DNA from: Aminobacter anthyllidis
GTDB lineage: Bacteria; Pseudomonadota; Alphaproteobacteria; Rhizobiales; Rhizobiaceae
Reading direction: 5' to 3'
Assembly: GCF_018555685.1 (NCBI RefSeq)
Contig: NZ_JAFLWW010000011.1
Location: 124,001-188,000, forward strand
DNA length: 64,000 bases
The position numbers and the translations under genes were made by a program. Shown piece by piece: positions 55,807 to 63,887 of the stretch (positions are counted from its first letter, which is position 1; each line of letters begins with the position of its first letter). The notes under the pieces are model-generated. The model was not told where the DNA came from. It ran no database searches and saw only the letters and a list, made by a program, of their open reading frames with translations.

Positions 55807-56568
55807 CTAGGCCGATTTATAACTGAAGGAGACGCGGTTTCGGCCTTGCTGTTTTGCCTCGTATAAGCATCGAGAGGCTTGACGCAGGCTCTCTGCCACA
55901 TCGGCCGAGCCTCGTATCTCCGCGCCGCCGACGCTGACCGTTGCCCTGATACTTCCGCGGCCGCTTTTCAGCCAGGGAATCGTCTCGACTTGCCGCCTAA
56001 TCTTCTCTGCCCGCAACATCGCGCCATTCTGGTCGACATCGCTTAGAATGACCCCGAACTCTGTGCCGCCGGTTCGTCCCACAACGTCGTTGGGTCGAGT
56101 CGAATATAGCAAAGCCTTGGCTATGCGGACTAAGGCCTCGTCACCTTTGGCATGGCCGTGCTGGTCATTGATCTTTGTGAAATCATCAGCGTCGACCAGC
56201 AGCAAAGTGTCGCACTCCTCCTCACGACGCACACGAGCAAGGTGGCCAATGAAGGCCTCTCGGTTCAACAGTCCTGTCGCCGGGTCGTGGCTGGTCGAAT
56301 AATTGAGCTTCTCGTGGATCTCACTTAATTCAGCAAGCGATTTGGCGAGTGCTTTGCTGGCTTCCTTGTACTTTTCAGACTGAAGGAAAATATACGAGGC
56401 GACTGGCATAGCGATGAAAATCGGAATCAAGGTGCATTCCACCCAGCTCAGCCAGTCGATCGGCATTCCAAGAGCTAGTCTGGCAGAAAATGAAAGTGCA
56501 AAGGTTGCAACAACCGCTATCGCGGTCACGACAACTGCTTTCGCGAGAATGATCTTGCGCCGGGTCAT
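55807..56568 (-). CDS. GGDEF-domain protein with altered signature
   Basis: A 253-residue membrane-anchored protein with two N-terminal hydrophobic segments (about residues 7-32 and 43-63) and a short coiled-coil-like linker. The GGDEF domain then has HDPATGLLNREAF, VDADDFTKINDQHGHAKGD and the signature GRTGGTEFGVIL. Active diguanylate cyclases need GG(D/E)EF; here Thr replaces the third residue, so activity is doubtful and it may bind c-di-GMP or be inactive. It has no EAL domain or sensor domain. Confidence 0.87.
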   Translation of the reverse strand: MTRRKIILAKAVVVTAIAVVATFALSFSARLALGMPIDWLSWVECTLIPIFIAMPVASYIFLQSEKYKEASKALAKSLAELSEIHEKLNYSTSHDPATGLLNREAFIGHLARVRREEECDTLLLVDADDFTKINDQHGHAKGDEALVRIAKALLYSTRPNDVVGRTGGTEFGVILSDVDQNGAMLRAEKIRRQVETIPWLKSGRGSIRATVSVGGAEIRGSADVAESLRQASRCLYEAKQQGRNRVSFSYKSA

Positions 56569-56862
56569 CTCAGTACATTAGCGTAGTCTAAGTAAATCGT
56601 CCCTTACTAATGTGTGCAGCCGTCCGCCGTGAAGCTGCCCCCTAATTGGGGCACGCTTCGCATCGTAATCGCGCCTGACCTGCCAAACGAGTGGGATCTT
56701 GCATGCGCACTATCGAGGGCGAACCGTCAAATGCCCACAGTTGTCGCGCGCCGAAGCACCCATCCCGACCACGACTGGGTTGAACTGGCAAGCTCACCGA
56801 GCGTTGTGCGACGGCGCTTCTGACGCGATCGTCAGAACCGGGGCTTTTCCAATGGTTCGACG

Positions 56863-57361
56863 ATGAACAGGGCACTTCTGGCTTTGCCGCTCGCGGCACT
56901 TGCACTGTCAGCAACTCCTGGAAAGGAGACCGACTTTCTCCAATCGCTTTCAGGCTGGCAAGGGACTGGTGAAGTAGGACTGAGACCGGACACCAGTACG
57001 GTTTCCGTTCGCTGCTCCTTTGAATTCCCGCACCGTCGGAAATGTTCTTAATTTGGACGGGACCTGCCGGGCGAAAGTTATCCTGTCGCGCCACATCGGC
57101 ATCGATTTACGCGCCAAAGGTTCGAACTATACGGGATCGTATGTCGGATCGACGCGGGGAGCAGCCAGCCTCTCCGGCCGAAGGAAGGGCGACACACTCA
57201 ATCTTCAGATCAAGTGGCCAGACCGAGGATCGGGTCCACGCGTTGCTTCGATGCAGCTCGCCAGCTCACGACCTGGCGAAATGCGTGTTATCACCACCGA
57301 GCGACATCCACGCACTGGAGCACGAATTGTCACCGCGAGCATTGATTTCAGCCGTCAGTAG
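56863..57361 (+). pseudogene. Frameshifted small exported protein
   Basis: The 5' frame gives MNRALLALPLAALALSATPG (signal-peptide-like) and ends GTGEVGLRPDTSTVSVRCSF; after about 57019 the reading must move one base forward to continue NSRTVGNVLNLDGTCRAKV to 57361. Read as one gene it is about 165 residues, a beta-rich periplasmic-type protein of a sort I associate with rhizobia but cannot name. The shift near CTCCTTTGAATTCC could be a true mutation or a base-call error. Confidence 0.65.
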
Positions 57362-57571
57362 CAATTCTTTGGCGGAGCGCGGCTGAGGGCTACTCGAAGA
57401 AATCACAGCGTATCTAGTAGACGCAGACGCGGCTATGGCCTCCATCCAGGCCCGCAGAAGACCATCTTAACGGAATGCGGCATTGGGGTTGCTTGATAAG
57501 GAACGACGAACAGGCCACGACGACTGGTTGGCATCGCTGTCCACAGGCTGACGTCTAACTCTGGCTCATTG

Positions 57572-57596
57572 GGAACTTACTTGGCACTGATACGCT
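57572..57596 (+). promoter_or_regulatory. EcfG-type promoter candidate before the DUF6894 gene
   Basis: GGAAC (57572-57576), 16 bp, then CGCT (57593-57596), 29 bp before the ATG at 57626. The alphaproteobacterial general-stress sigma factor EcfG recognises GGAAC-N16-17-CGTT; this copy differs at one -10 base. Confidence 0.4.
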
Positions 57597-57625
57597 TATC
57601 CGACACGCAACCGTCGGAGGCACGC

Positions 57626-57904
57626 ATGCCAAAATATCGATTCGAATTCATGAACGAGACCAATGCCGAGCCCGTTGTGCTTGACCTTGATGACGTGGAG
57701 GCCGCAAAGGCCCAGGCGACACAGGCCATGGCTGATAGTGTGTTGGATCACGTCGCGGAACGACACGATCCCAGTAAGCTGTCAACGCGAATATACGACG
57801 AAGCTGGTTACGTGGTAGCGACCGTCGATTTTCATTCGGTTTTCACAGAGAGCGAAGCGCAAAGTCTGCCAACTGAGGACCCATCGGTAAAACGATCGGG
57901 ATAA
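57626..57904 (+). CDS. DUF6894-type small protein
   Basis: A 92-residue protein beginning MPKYRFEFMNETNAEPVVLD with DLDDVEAAKAQATQAM and a C-terminal strand RIYDEAGYVVATVDFHSVF, the alpha/beta pattern of the DUF6894 family common in rhizobia. GGAGG lies five bases before the ATG, so the earlier frame start at 57569 is unlikely. Function unknown. An EcfG-like promoter sits just upstream. Confidence 0.7.
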   Translation: MPKYRFEFMNETNAEPVVLDLDDVEAAKAQATQAMADSVLDHVAERHDPSKLSTRIYDEAGYVVATVDFHSVFTESEAQSLPTEDPSVKRSG

Positions 57905-58351
57905 CGCACAACGCCGACTGAGCGAGGCATGTTACGATTGGATGCGGTTTGCTCTGCACAGGGTCACACCAATGCGAACAACCCGCGCCGTCCACTACAC
58001 GCGCTATTCTAATGTGGTTCCGGTATTGCGCCTGCGAACGGCATCTGCGATGGCCGCGCAGCTTTGTCCCGGGTCCAACTTCTTATTACGTACGATCGCT
58101 CGTGCCCCGTTTGCAAGCTGTCTTATTGTTTGTCCCAACAGGAAAAAATAGCGCTGAAGCATCAGCTGGCACATTTAAAAAAGTTAGTCGCCAGGCAATT
58201 TCGAGGCATCTACTTCCTCCGAAATCAACGGGCTTAACCTATGTTTATGCAACCGATCACGTTTTTCGCTCGCATGGAACCTTATTGTTTTGCCCCGATT
58301 TGGGCCCTCGGTGGCTGACATGAGGTCGGCCATGTTTTTACCGAAGGGAGT
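57905..58351. other. Intergenic stretch, nothing recognised
   Basis: About 450 bases with no ribosome site and no convincing frame. Possible GGAAC at 58277 has no matching -10, so it was not called. Nothing else was found. Confidence 0.4.
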
Positions 58352-58561
58352 ATGAAAATGCCAAACCAAGGTGGAAGCCACGAACAACATGTTAAGGCTG
58401 GACAACAAAGCCACAAGAACGACGACAAGAAGCAAGCCAGCAGTTCCCGTACGGACGAGAGCCGGTCGGGAGGTTCGTCTGGGGACCGCAGCAAAAGCGG
58501 TTCGGGTTCGGACGGTGACAAGCGTGGCGGCGGGAGCCGCGACGACGACCGCAAGCGGTAG
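58352..58561 (+). CDS. Small hydrophilic stress-type protein
   Basis: A 69-residue, low-complexity protein rich in Gly, Ser, Lys, Asp and Gln (DKKQASSSRTDESRSGG, RDDDRKR), resembling KGG/stress-induced hydrophilic peptides that appear in general-stress regulons. It should be disordered. GAAGGGAG precedes the ATG. No domain can be assigned; it is first of three small genes. Confidence 0.6.
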   Translation: MKMPNQGGSHEQHVKAGQQSHKNDDKKQASSSRTDESRSGGSSGDRSKSGSGSDGDKRGGGSRDDDRKR

Positions 58562-58571
58562 TGTGACAGCA

Positions 58572-58772
58572 ATGACTATACAAGGCCGCGAAAACGCTGG
58601 AATGCCTGACGATCCGAGAGAACCCGGTCAACTCCTGGGGTCTGACCAGGACCCGCAAGAGCAAGACCGAGTTAATCCGAAAGATCTGCCGGCGGACGAA
58701 GACGACCTACCAGCCGACGGCCTGTCTGACGCTGAAGATGAGGAAAATACTGATCTGCCCTCGCCTGAATAG
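58572..58772 (+). CDS. Small acidic hypothetical protein
   Basis: A 66-residue, Asp/Glu/Pro-rich, probably disordered protein (DEDDLPADGLSDAEDEEN). It starts 11 bp after the preceding small gene, on the same strand, so the two may be co-transcribed. ATG at 58602 is an alternative start. A hairpin and T-tract follow at 58801. Confidence 0.5.
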   Translation: MTIQGRENAGMPDDPREPGQLLGSDQDPQEQDRVNPKDLPADEDDLPADGLSDAEDEENTDLPSPE

Positions 58773-58800
58773 CACGTTAGCTGTCGATATGCTGACAACC

Positions 58801-58830
58801 GCCCCCGCCCACCCAGGTGGGGGCTTTTTT
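58801..58830 (+). terminator. Rho-independent terminator
   Basis: GCCCCC (58801-58806) can pair with GGGGGC (58819-58824), the centre CCCACC/GGTGGG (58808-58821) giving an alternative stem, followed by six T. It closes the two small stress-type genes. Confidence 0.75.
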
Positions 58831-59228
58831 GTCGGTCTATTCAGGCAATATGGGGTCACGATTGGCGATACCCCCGCCCGATCCACGTCCTGCGGATGGC
58901 AAAGCCTCGAGCTCCACGCCCCGGCCAGTCTCACTCCTCCGGCCGCAACTATTTTGCCCGAAGTTGATCGGGGATCTGCCCAACCTCCTGTTCGGCAGCA
59001 TGTCAGGCGCCTTTGAGCAGCACTCTGCCTGCTAGCTTGATTTCGTGAACATTGCGGTTGGAACCGCCGCCGCTTCTGGAGTGTTGTCGAGCCGTGAGAC
59101 AAATGCAGTCGCGGGCTGAAAACCCGAAATGTCCAGGCCAGTCCTTTAGGCCGGCCAAATGCCAGATCGGTGCCAGCGAGGTCGGGTCTGTGCTTACGCA
59201 GCCAATGTCGCTTATTGGAGTCATCCAC
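58831..59228. other. Intergenic stretch with one weak promoter-like site
   Basis: GGAAC (59060-59064) with 17 bp to TGTT (59082-59085) resembles an EcfG promoter but lies ~140 bp before the next gene. Otherwise no gene, repeat or hairpin was recognised in about 400 bases. Confidence 0.3.
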
Positions 59229-59474
59229 ATGCTTATTCACGGCAAGCCGGTCGATCTGGATGGACCGGCTACATTATATGAAGACCGTTTCAATCACGGC
59301 ACCTTCTTTACGCACCTTACACAGGCGATCCGCCATGCCGCTGCCACCCGAAAACTCCAGTCGGCCAGCATCGTTACCCAATCGGGTGAGCAGTTCGGCT
59401 GGGCGGAAATAAGCCTGCTCCTCGACCACCTACCTACCAACCCGACGCCTGATGGAGATGATCATGGAAACTGA
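59229..59474 (+). CDS. Hypothetical protein
   Basis: An 81-residue protein (MLIHGKPVDLDGPATLYEDR) with a central helix, LTQAIRHAAATRK, and a final ISLLLDHL. ATG at 59229; the frame open from 59052 is non-coding. Its stop overlaps the DUF427 gene, so the two are probably co-expressed. Function unknown. Confidence 0.6.
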   Translation: MLIHGKPVDLDGPATLYEDRFNHGTFFTHLTQAIRHAAATRKLQSASIVTQSGEQFGWAEISLLLDHLPTNPTPDGDDHGN

Positions 59475-60060
59475 ACAACCCAATATCAGCACATTCAGCG
59501 GAACGGTGACGGTTACCTTTTCCGATGCGGTCGTGGCATCCACCACCGAGGCTCGGATAGTCTGCGTCGACGGGGAACCGGGCGTGTTCTACGTCCCGTT
59601 CAAAGACGTCTACTTCGAAATGCTTACGGCGATGGACAAGACGATCTACCGCCCCGACTGGGGTGTGGCCCATTTTTGGAGCATATCCGCCGCTGGCGAA
59701 GCAGCCGACAATTTCATGTGGGCCTATTTGTCGCCCGAACCGCCAGCAGCCGCACTCGCCAATCATGGCGCGTTCAACCCTGAAGTCTCCCTGATATCTG
59801 CCGTTCCCTCCGAACAAGGCATGCATTCGACCAAATTTCCCAGTGTGTCCTACAGCGACCAGAAAAGAGGTACCGTCATGAAGCCCCAAGAAATGAAATC
59901 TCGGGACAAACCTAGCCTGCCAACCGACGACGAATTGGTAAAACATCTGGTAGAGACTAGCGATCTTTCGCCTCTGCAAGCGCAGGACCTAATTCGTCTG
60001 CACGGCCGAGACAGGTTCAAGCTCGATAATCTCGCCAAGTCCTTCAAGGCAGAAAGCTGA
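59464..60060 (+). CDS. DUF427 protein with helical C-terminal extension
   Basis: A 198-residue protein. Residues about 10-105 form a DUF427 beta-tent domain: VTVTFSDAVVASTTEARIVC, VFYVPFKDVYFEML, HFWSISAAGEAADNFMWAYL. About 90 further residues follow, ending in a helix-rich DDELVKHLVETSDLSPLQA. DUF427 proteins have no proven function. ATG at 59464 follows GGAG; another in-frame ATG is at 59452. The first codons overlap the preceding gene. Confidence 0.75.
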   Translation: METEQPNISTFSGTVTVTFSDAVVASTTEARIVCVDGEPGVFYVPFKDVYFEMLTAMDKTIYRPDWGVAHFWSISAAGEAADNFMWAYLSPEPPAAALANHGAFNPEVSLISAVPSEQGMHSTKFPSVSYSDQKRGTVMKPQEMKSRDKPSLPTDDELVKHLVETSDLSPLQAQDLIRLHGRDRFKLDNLAKSFKAES

Positions 60061-60089
60061 ACGTCCGGGCTGCGGAATTCGGGTTTGTC

Positions 60090-61172
60090 CTATTTGCCTT
60101 TCCTGCCGCGAGGCGCGCGCACCTGTCGCTCTAGCCATTGCGCTGCCATCTGTTCGTCCGCATCCAGCCAGTTATTCCGCGGGCGACGGATGGCGGTAAG
60201 CTCCTCTCGCAACCTTCCCTGGGACCATGAAGCGATTACTTCGGGATGGATGTAGCCCTTCCTGCAGACTGCTCGGGTGTTGCCGAGCCGGAGGGCCACC
60301 TTGTCGATCGTGTCATTGCAAATCACTGCCGTTTCCCTCTTGGTCTCCGGGAGACAGCGATCCGCAAACAGTGCCAGCGCACGTACTGTTCCGCCCCACG
60401 TCCTGAAATCCTTTGATGAAAACTCTCCCCCCGTCACCCGGCGTATGTAGTCGTTGACTTCATCGGAAGTGACTGTGGACCTGGAGCGGTCTTCGCCAAG
60501 ATACTGGAACAGGCTCTGGCCGGGCAGTTCCTGAATTTGCTTGATTATGCGAGCCATCCGCCGGTCGGTCAGCCGGACTTGCCATTCCTTGCCGGATTTA
60601 CCCTTGAAAGCGAATCTAAGTTTCGAGCCGTCGACTTTGAGGTGACGGTTATGCAGTGTCGTTACTCCGAAACTGCCATTCTCACGGGCATAGCTTGCAC
60701 TCCCGACGCGGATCATTGCGTTATCAAGCAACCACACTACGGCCGCGATGACCTTGTCCCGCGGCAATCCAGGCTTGCCTAGGTCTAGGTTCACGCGCCG
60801 ACGCAGTCGCGGGAGCGCCTTGGCAAAATCACGCAGGTTATCGAATTTTACTTCGCCCCGGCTCTTCGACCATCGCGCATGATATCGGTACTGCTTGCGC
60901 CCACGCTTGTCGCGTCCTGTCGCTTGGATGTGCCCGCGCACATCGGGGCAGATCCAGACGTCTGTCCAGGCCGGCGGGATAGCAAGTGCGTCAATCCGCG
61001 CTATCTCACTGTTATCGTCGATCCATTGCCCATTCACAGCCCGGTAGCGAAAATGCTTACCTGAGCGATGGCGGGAAATCCCCGGTTCATCATCATTAAC
61101 ATAACGCAACGAGGCTGCTGCGGCCGCGGCTTCTTGGGCAGAAGTTGGAGAGGATTGGCACTGTCGATGCAT
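60090..61172 (-). CDS. DNA topoisomerase IB
   Basis: A 360-residue poxvirus-type topoisomerase IB that relaxes supercoils by a Tyr-linked nick. It has GKHFRYRAVNGQWI, AWTDVWICPDVRGHIQATG, YRYHARWS, the catalytic-Arg region AMIRVGSASYARENGSFG, DFRTWGGTVRAL and RKGYIHPEVI with the nucleophile Tyr. ATG at 61172 follows GAGG and leaves an EcfG-like promoter 25 bp upstream; the frame open to 61325 overlaps that promoter. Topoisomerases IB are typical accessory genes in rhizobia. Confidence 0.93.
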   Translation of the reverse strand: MHRQCQSSPTSAQEAAAAAASLRYVNDDEPGISRHRSGKHFRYRAVNGQWIDDNSEIARIDALAIPPAWTDVWICPDVRGHIQATGRDKRGRKQYRYHARWSKSRGEVKFDNLRDFAKALPRLRRRVNLDLGKPGLPRDKVIAAVVWLLDNAMIRVGSASYARENGSFGVTTLHNRHLKVDGSKLRFAFKGKSGKEWQVRLTDRRMARIIKQIQELPGQSLFQYLGEDRSRSTVTSDEVNDYIRRVTGGEFSSKDFRTWGGTVRALALFADRCLPETKRETAVICNDTIDKVALRLGNTRAVCRKGYIHPEVIASWSQGRLREELTAIRRPRNNWLDADEQMAAQWLERQVRAPRGRKGK

Positions 61173-61197
61173 GATTGGACCTCGGGCAGTTTGCGAT

Positions 61198-61222
61198 AAC
61201 CGCTCGCCCGTCCCAAGGTTCC
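61198..61222 (-). promoter_or_regulatory. EcfG-type promoter of the topoisomerase gene
   Basis: On the minus strand GGAAC (61222-61218), 16 bp, then GGTT (61201-61198), 25 bp before the topoisomerase ATG. One mismatch to the CGTT -10. It faces away from the promoter at 61232, giving a back-to-back pair. Confidence 0.5.
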
Positions 61223-61231
61223 TCGCTCTGC

Positions 61232-61256
61232 GGAACTGTCCGATCAGATAGGCGTT
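61232..61256 (+). promoter_or_regulatory. EcfG-type general-stress promoter, consensus match
   Basis: GGAAC (61232-61236), 16 bp, then CGTT (61253-61256), 34 bp before the ATG at 61291: a full match to the GGAAC-N16-17-CGTT consensus of alphaproteobacterial EcfG promoters. It would drive the 61291 and 61615 genes, 18 bp apart. Confidence 0.75.
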
Positions 61257-61290
61257 TGCTTGCCGATGGAACCAGACAAGGGAGCGCGAG

Positions 61291-61596
61291 ATGCCACGCG
61301 GCGATAAGGACAAGTACACCGACAAACAGAAGCGTAAGGCCGAGCATATCGAGGACGCCTACAAGGAGAGCGGCGTTTCCAGCGACGAAGCCGAGAGGCG
61401 GGCTTGGGCGACGGTCAACAAGGATTCCGGCGGCGGCAACAAATCGGGCTCTGGCCGAGGCAAGCCTGATACAAACACGTCCGCAAAAAGGGGAGGCAAG
61501 GCTGGAGGCGAGGCATCAGCCCGCCGCTCTGTTTCGGCGCGATCGGCATCGGCTACCAAAGCCGCTGCCACACGGAAGCACCGTGAGGCCCACTGA
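61291..61596 (+). CDS. Plasmid-stabilisation-type basic protein
   Basis: A 101-residue highly basic protein. The first 45 residues, MPRGDKDKYTDKQKRKAEHI then EDAYKESGVSSDEAERRAWATVNKDSGGG, match a small family often labelled plasmid stabilisation protein and found next to stress genes. The remainder is Lys/Gly/Ala/Ser-rich and disordered. GGGAG precedes the ATG and an EcfG consensus promoter lies upstream. The family label is not functional evidence. Confidence 0.78.
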   Translation: MPRGDKDKYTDKQKRKAEHIEDAYKESGVSSDEAERRAWATVNKDSGGGNKSGSGRGKPDTNTSAKRGGKAGGEASARRSVSARSASATKAAATRKHREAH

Positions 61597-61614
61597 ACAA
61601 TCAAGGAGGTTGAA

Positions 61615-62571
61615 ATGTCCGGCCAGGGAGAGGTCAAGAAACAGCAGTCAATCCAGCGCAAGGTCGCTGCCGACGATGCAAACGAACATAGGCCCGAAAT
61701 GAAAGCGATGCAGGCCGGAGCGAGGCTCTATCCTGTCCCTCCGTTTCCTAAGCAGCACTTGTCAAAGCCCGGGCATGAGACGGAGGTCGATCCGGCGCCA
61801 CTTTATGACGCGCCTCATTACAAAGGATCGGAAAAGCTGGCCGGCAAGGTTGCGCTGATCACCGGGGGCGATTCCGGCATCGGACGTGCTGTGGCCGTGC
61901 TTTTTGCACGCGAAGGCGCCGATGTCGCCATCAGCTATCTCAGCGAACATCGGGATGCCGAGCGGACCAAGCAAGCAGTAGAGGCCGAAGGCCGCAAATG
62001 CATCCTGCTTCCGGGCAACGTCACTGAGAGCGCGATGTCTCGGAAGGCCGTAGGGGAGACTGTAAAGCAGCTTGGAAGCATCGATATCTTGGTCAACAAC
62101 GCAGCATTTCAGGTTCATTCAAGCGAGTTCGCCGATCTGACAGAGGAGCATTTCGACACCACGCTCAAGACTAATCTCTACGGCTATTTCCATATGAGCC
62201 AAGCCGCCGTCAAATACATGCAGCCGGGATCTGCCATCATAAACACAGGCTCTGTGACGGGCATTAGCGGCAGCAAGGAGCTTATCGACTATTCGATGAC
62301 CAAGGGCGGCATCCATGCCTTCACACGGGCGCTCGCCGCCAATTTGATAGATAAGGGCATACGCGTGAATGCCGTGGCGCCGGGCCCGGTCTGGACGCCT
62401 CTCAACCCCTCCGACAAGACGGCAACGGATGTGTCGACATTCGGCGCCAAGACCCCGATGAAACGCCCGGCCCAACCCGAGGAGATCGCTCCAGCCTACG
62501 TATTCCTCGCCTCGTCACATTGCTCTAGCTACATCACTGGCGAAATACTGCCGATTATCGGTGGGTACTGA
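61615..62571 (+). CDS. General-stress short-chain dehydrogenase (YghA type)
   Basis: A 318-residue SDR with a ~75-residue N-terminal extension (PGHETEVDPAP, YKGSEKLAGKVALITGGDSG). NAD(P) motif TGGDSGIGRAVAV, NNAAFQV, catalytic Ser in NTGSVTGISG and YSMTKGG are present. The group (YghA, GsiB-linked YdaD, YhxC) is induced by stress in many bacteria; substrate unknown. AAGGAGG precedes the ATG; it is second in the EcfG-driven operon. Confidence 0.9.
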   Translation: MSGQGEVKKQQSIQRKVAADDANEHRPEMKAMQAGARLYPVPPFPKQHLSKPGHETEVDPAPLYDAPHYKGSEKLAGKVALITGGDSGIGRAVAVLFAREGADVAISYLSEHRDAERTKQAVEAEGRKCILLPGNVTESAMSRKAVGETVKQLGSIDILVNNAAFQVHSSEFADLTEEHFDTTLKTNLYGYFHMSQAAVKYMQPGSAIINTGSVTGISGSKELIDYSMTKGGIHAFTRALAANLIDKGIRVNAVAPGPVWTPLNPSDKTATDVSTFGAKTPMKRPAQPEEIAPAYVFLASSHCSSYITGEILPIIGGY

Positions 62572-62616
62572 AGCGATCCCAGCTGGGTTGGGGCATTATT
62601 GGGCAGGTTCTCCACT

Positions 62617-63033
62617 CTATGCCGCTACGCGATCTCGGCCAAAGGGATCGCCAAGCACAGATTCTGTGTGCAAAGCAGCCAGCCATTCACCATTCCGGCG
62701 GATCCAGGTGGTGGCGTCGGCAGCCTTCAAGGTCACGGGCTCACCCTCAACCTCCATCTCCTCAGTCACCGTATAAGCAATGACCGCAACGTCTTGTGAG
62801 GGAAACATGACCTTCACGTTGTCAAGCTGGAAGGACTTCAGCTGCCAAAGGCTTTCCCCCTGCCTGGCCATGCCACGATAGTCATCATGCCTGAGCAGTG
62901 CTGTCCCTTGAGCGCCAGCGACAATAGACTCTTCAGTAAGCATAGCCACGGAGCCTTCTACGTCCTTGTCCACCATCGCGCTCCAGAATTTCTGCTCGAG
63001 ATCAATGATCTTTTGTTCTTCGGAATGCGTCAT
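62617..63033 (-). CDS. NTF2/SnoaL-like DUF4440 protein
   Basis: A 138-residue protein of the cystatin-like NTF2 fold: IIDLEQKFWSAMVDKDVEGS, then MLTEESIVAG, DDYRGMARQGESLWQL, VAVIAYTVTEE and AADATTWIRRNGEWLAALH. Such proteins can be enzymes or ligand binders; no active residues can be pinpointed. GAGGAGATGAGCG precedes the ATG. It is convergent with the SDR gene. Confidence 0.87.
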   Translation of the reverse strand: MTHSEEQKIIDLEQKFWSAMVDKDVEGSVAMLTEESIVAGAQGTALLRHDDYRGMARQGESLWQLKSFQLDNVKVMFPSQDVAVIAYTVTEEMEVEGEPVTLKAADATTWIRRNGEWLAALHTESVLGDPFGRDRVAA

Positions 63034-63065
63034 CGCTCATCTCCTCTGGTTCGAATTCCAGGAAC

Positions 63066-63090
63066 TACGCGATCGGGAGGAGAAAGTTCC
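63066..63090 (-). promoter_or_regulatory. EcfG-type promoter candidate of the NTF2-like gene
   Basis: On the minus strand GGAAC (63090-63086), 16 bp, then CGTA (63069-63066), 32 bp before the ATG at 63033. One mismatch to CGTT. Spacing and distance match the other stress promoters in this region. Confidence 0.5.
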
Positions 63091-63167
63091 AGAAAGAGGC
63101 GCGAGCACGCCGTGACCTGTAGTGTCAACGGCACGGAAGGCCTACACCATGGTGCCGGGGCGAGGCG

Positions 63168-63887
63168 TTACCGCGGTTCGAAGTCCAGGCAGAGGTATGT
63201 CGGATCGAATTCAGCGATTTCAACCAGCATCGACCAGTCGATGATTTCGATGCGTGAGTCCTGCCAGGTGATGGCACCTGACCGTCTCAACTCCTGAATT
63301 GAACGGTTCGCATGAACCGTAGAAAGCCCCAATACATCGGCCAACACGGTCTGGCTCAGAGGAAACGTAAAAGTCCTTCCGGCCGTTTTGTTTACGATTT
63401 CCAGTCTGACAAACATCTCGCACACCAGATGCGCGACTTGCGCTATTGCCGCCATCCTCCCCATTCGAACGATCCATTCGCGGTGAATCGACCCATCGAT
63501 CAAGGTGCAAAGCCAAAGCATGCGTGTGAGATGGGGCGCGGTCTCCGTGATGTTTTTGAGCACCGCATGATCGACGACCGAGATGAGACAATCCGTTAGT
63601 GCGACCACCCCATGTGCCATCCTTTTCAGCAGGAAGCCGTGGAGGTCGAGAAAATCGCCCGGGACATGAAGCGCGCTAATCTGGCGAGTGCCGCTCGCCA
63701 GGAACTTGGCACGGCCGACGATGCCTTCGCTCAAAATCAAGCTTGTCGCAGGCTTGGATCCGTCCGCTACAATCTCGGCTCCCGCCTTGAAGCGCAACTG
63801 CCTACCAAATGCGTCTAGGAGAACCTGCTGCTCCTTTGCGGATATCAGGTCGCGTTTTGACAAATACAGGACAAGAGAATGGGGCAT
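63168..63887 (-). CDS. Crp/Fnr-family transcriptional regulator
   Basis: A 239-residue regulator with an N-terminal cyclic-nucleotide-type beta-barrel (FKAGAEIVADGSKPATSLIL, HVPGDFLDLHGFLLKRMAHG) and a C-terminal winged helix-turn-helix (TFPLSQTVLADVLGLSTVHA then NRSIQELRRSGAITW). It lacks the Fnr N-terminal Cys cluster, so it is not an Fnr-type iron-sulfur sensor. GGAGGAG before the ATG at 63887 decides the start over one seven codons upstream. It is alone at the right end. Confidence 0.9.
   Translation of the reverse strand: MPHSLVLYLSKRDLISAKEQQVLLDAFGRQLRFKAGAEIVADGSKPATSLILSEGIVGRAKFLASGTRQISALHVPGDFLDLHGFLLKRMAHGVVALTDCLISVVDHAVLKNITETAPHLTRMLWLCTLIDGSIHREWIVRMGRMAAIAQVAHLVCEMFVRLEIVNKTAGRTFTFPLSQTVLADVLGLSTVHANRSIQELRRSGAITWQDSRIEIIDWSMLVEIAEFDPTYLCLDFEPR

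Noticed and set aside
56614-56823. 69-codon frame starting GTG near the GGDEF gene
   Set aside because: No ribosome site or recognisable pattern; most likely non-coding.
58277-58300. GGAAC upstream of the 58352 gene as an EcfG promoter
   Set aside because: Neither 16 nor 17 bp downstream gives a CGTT-like -10.
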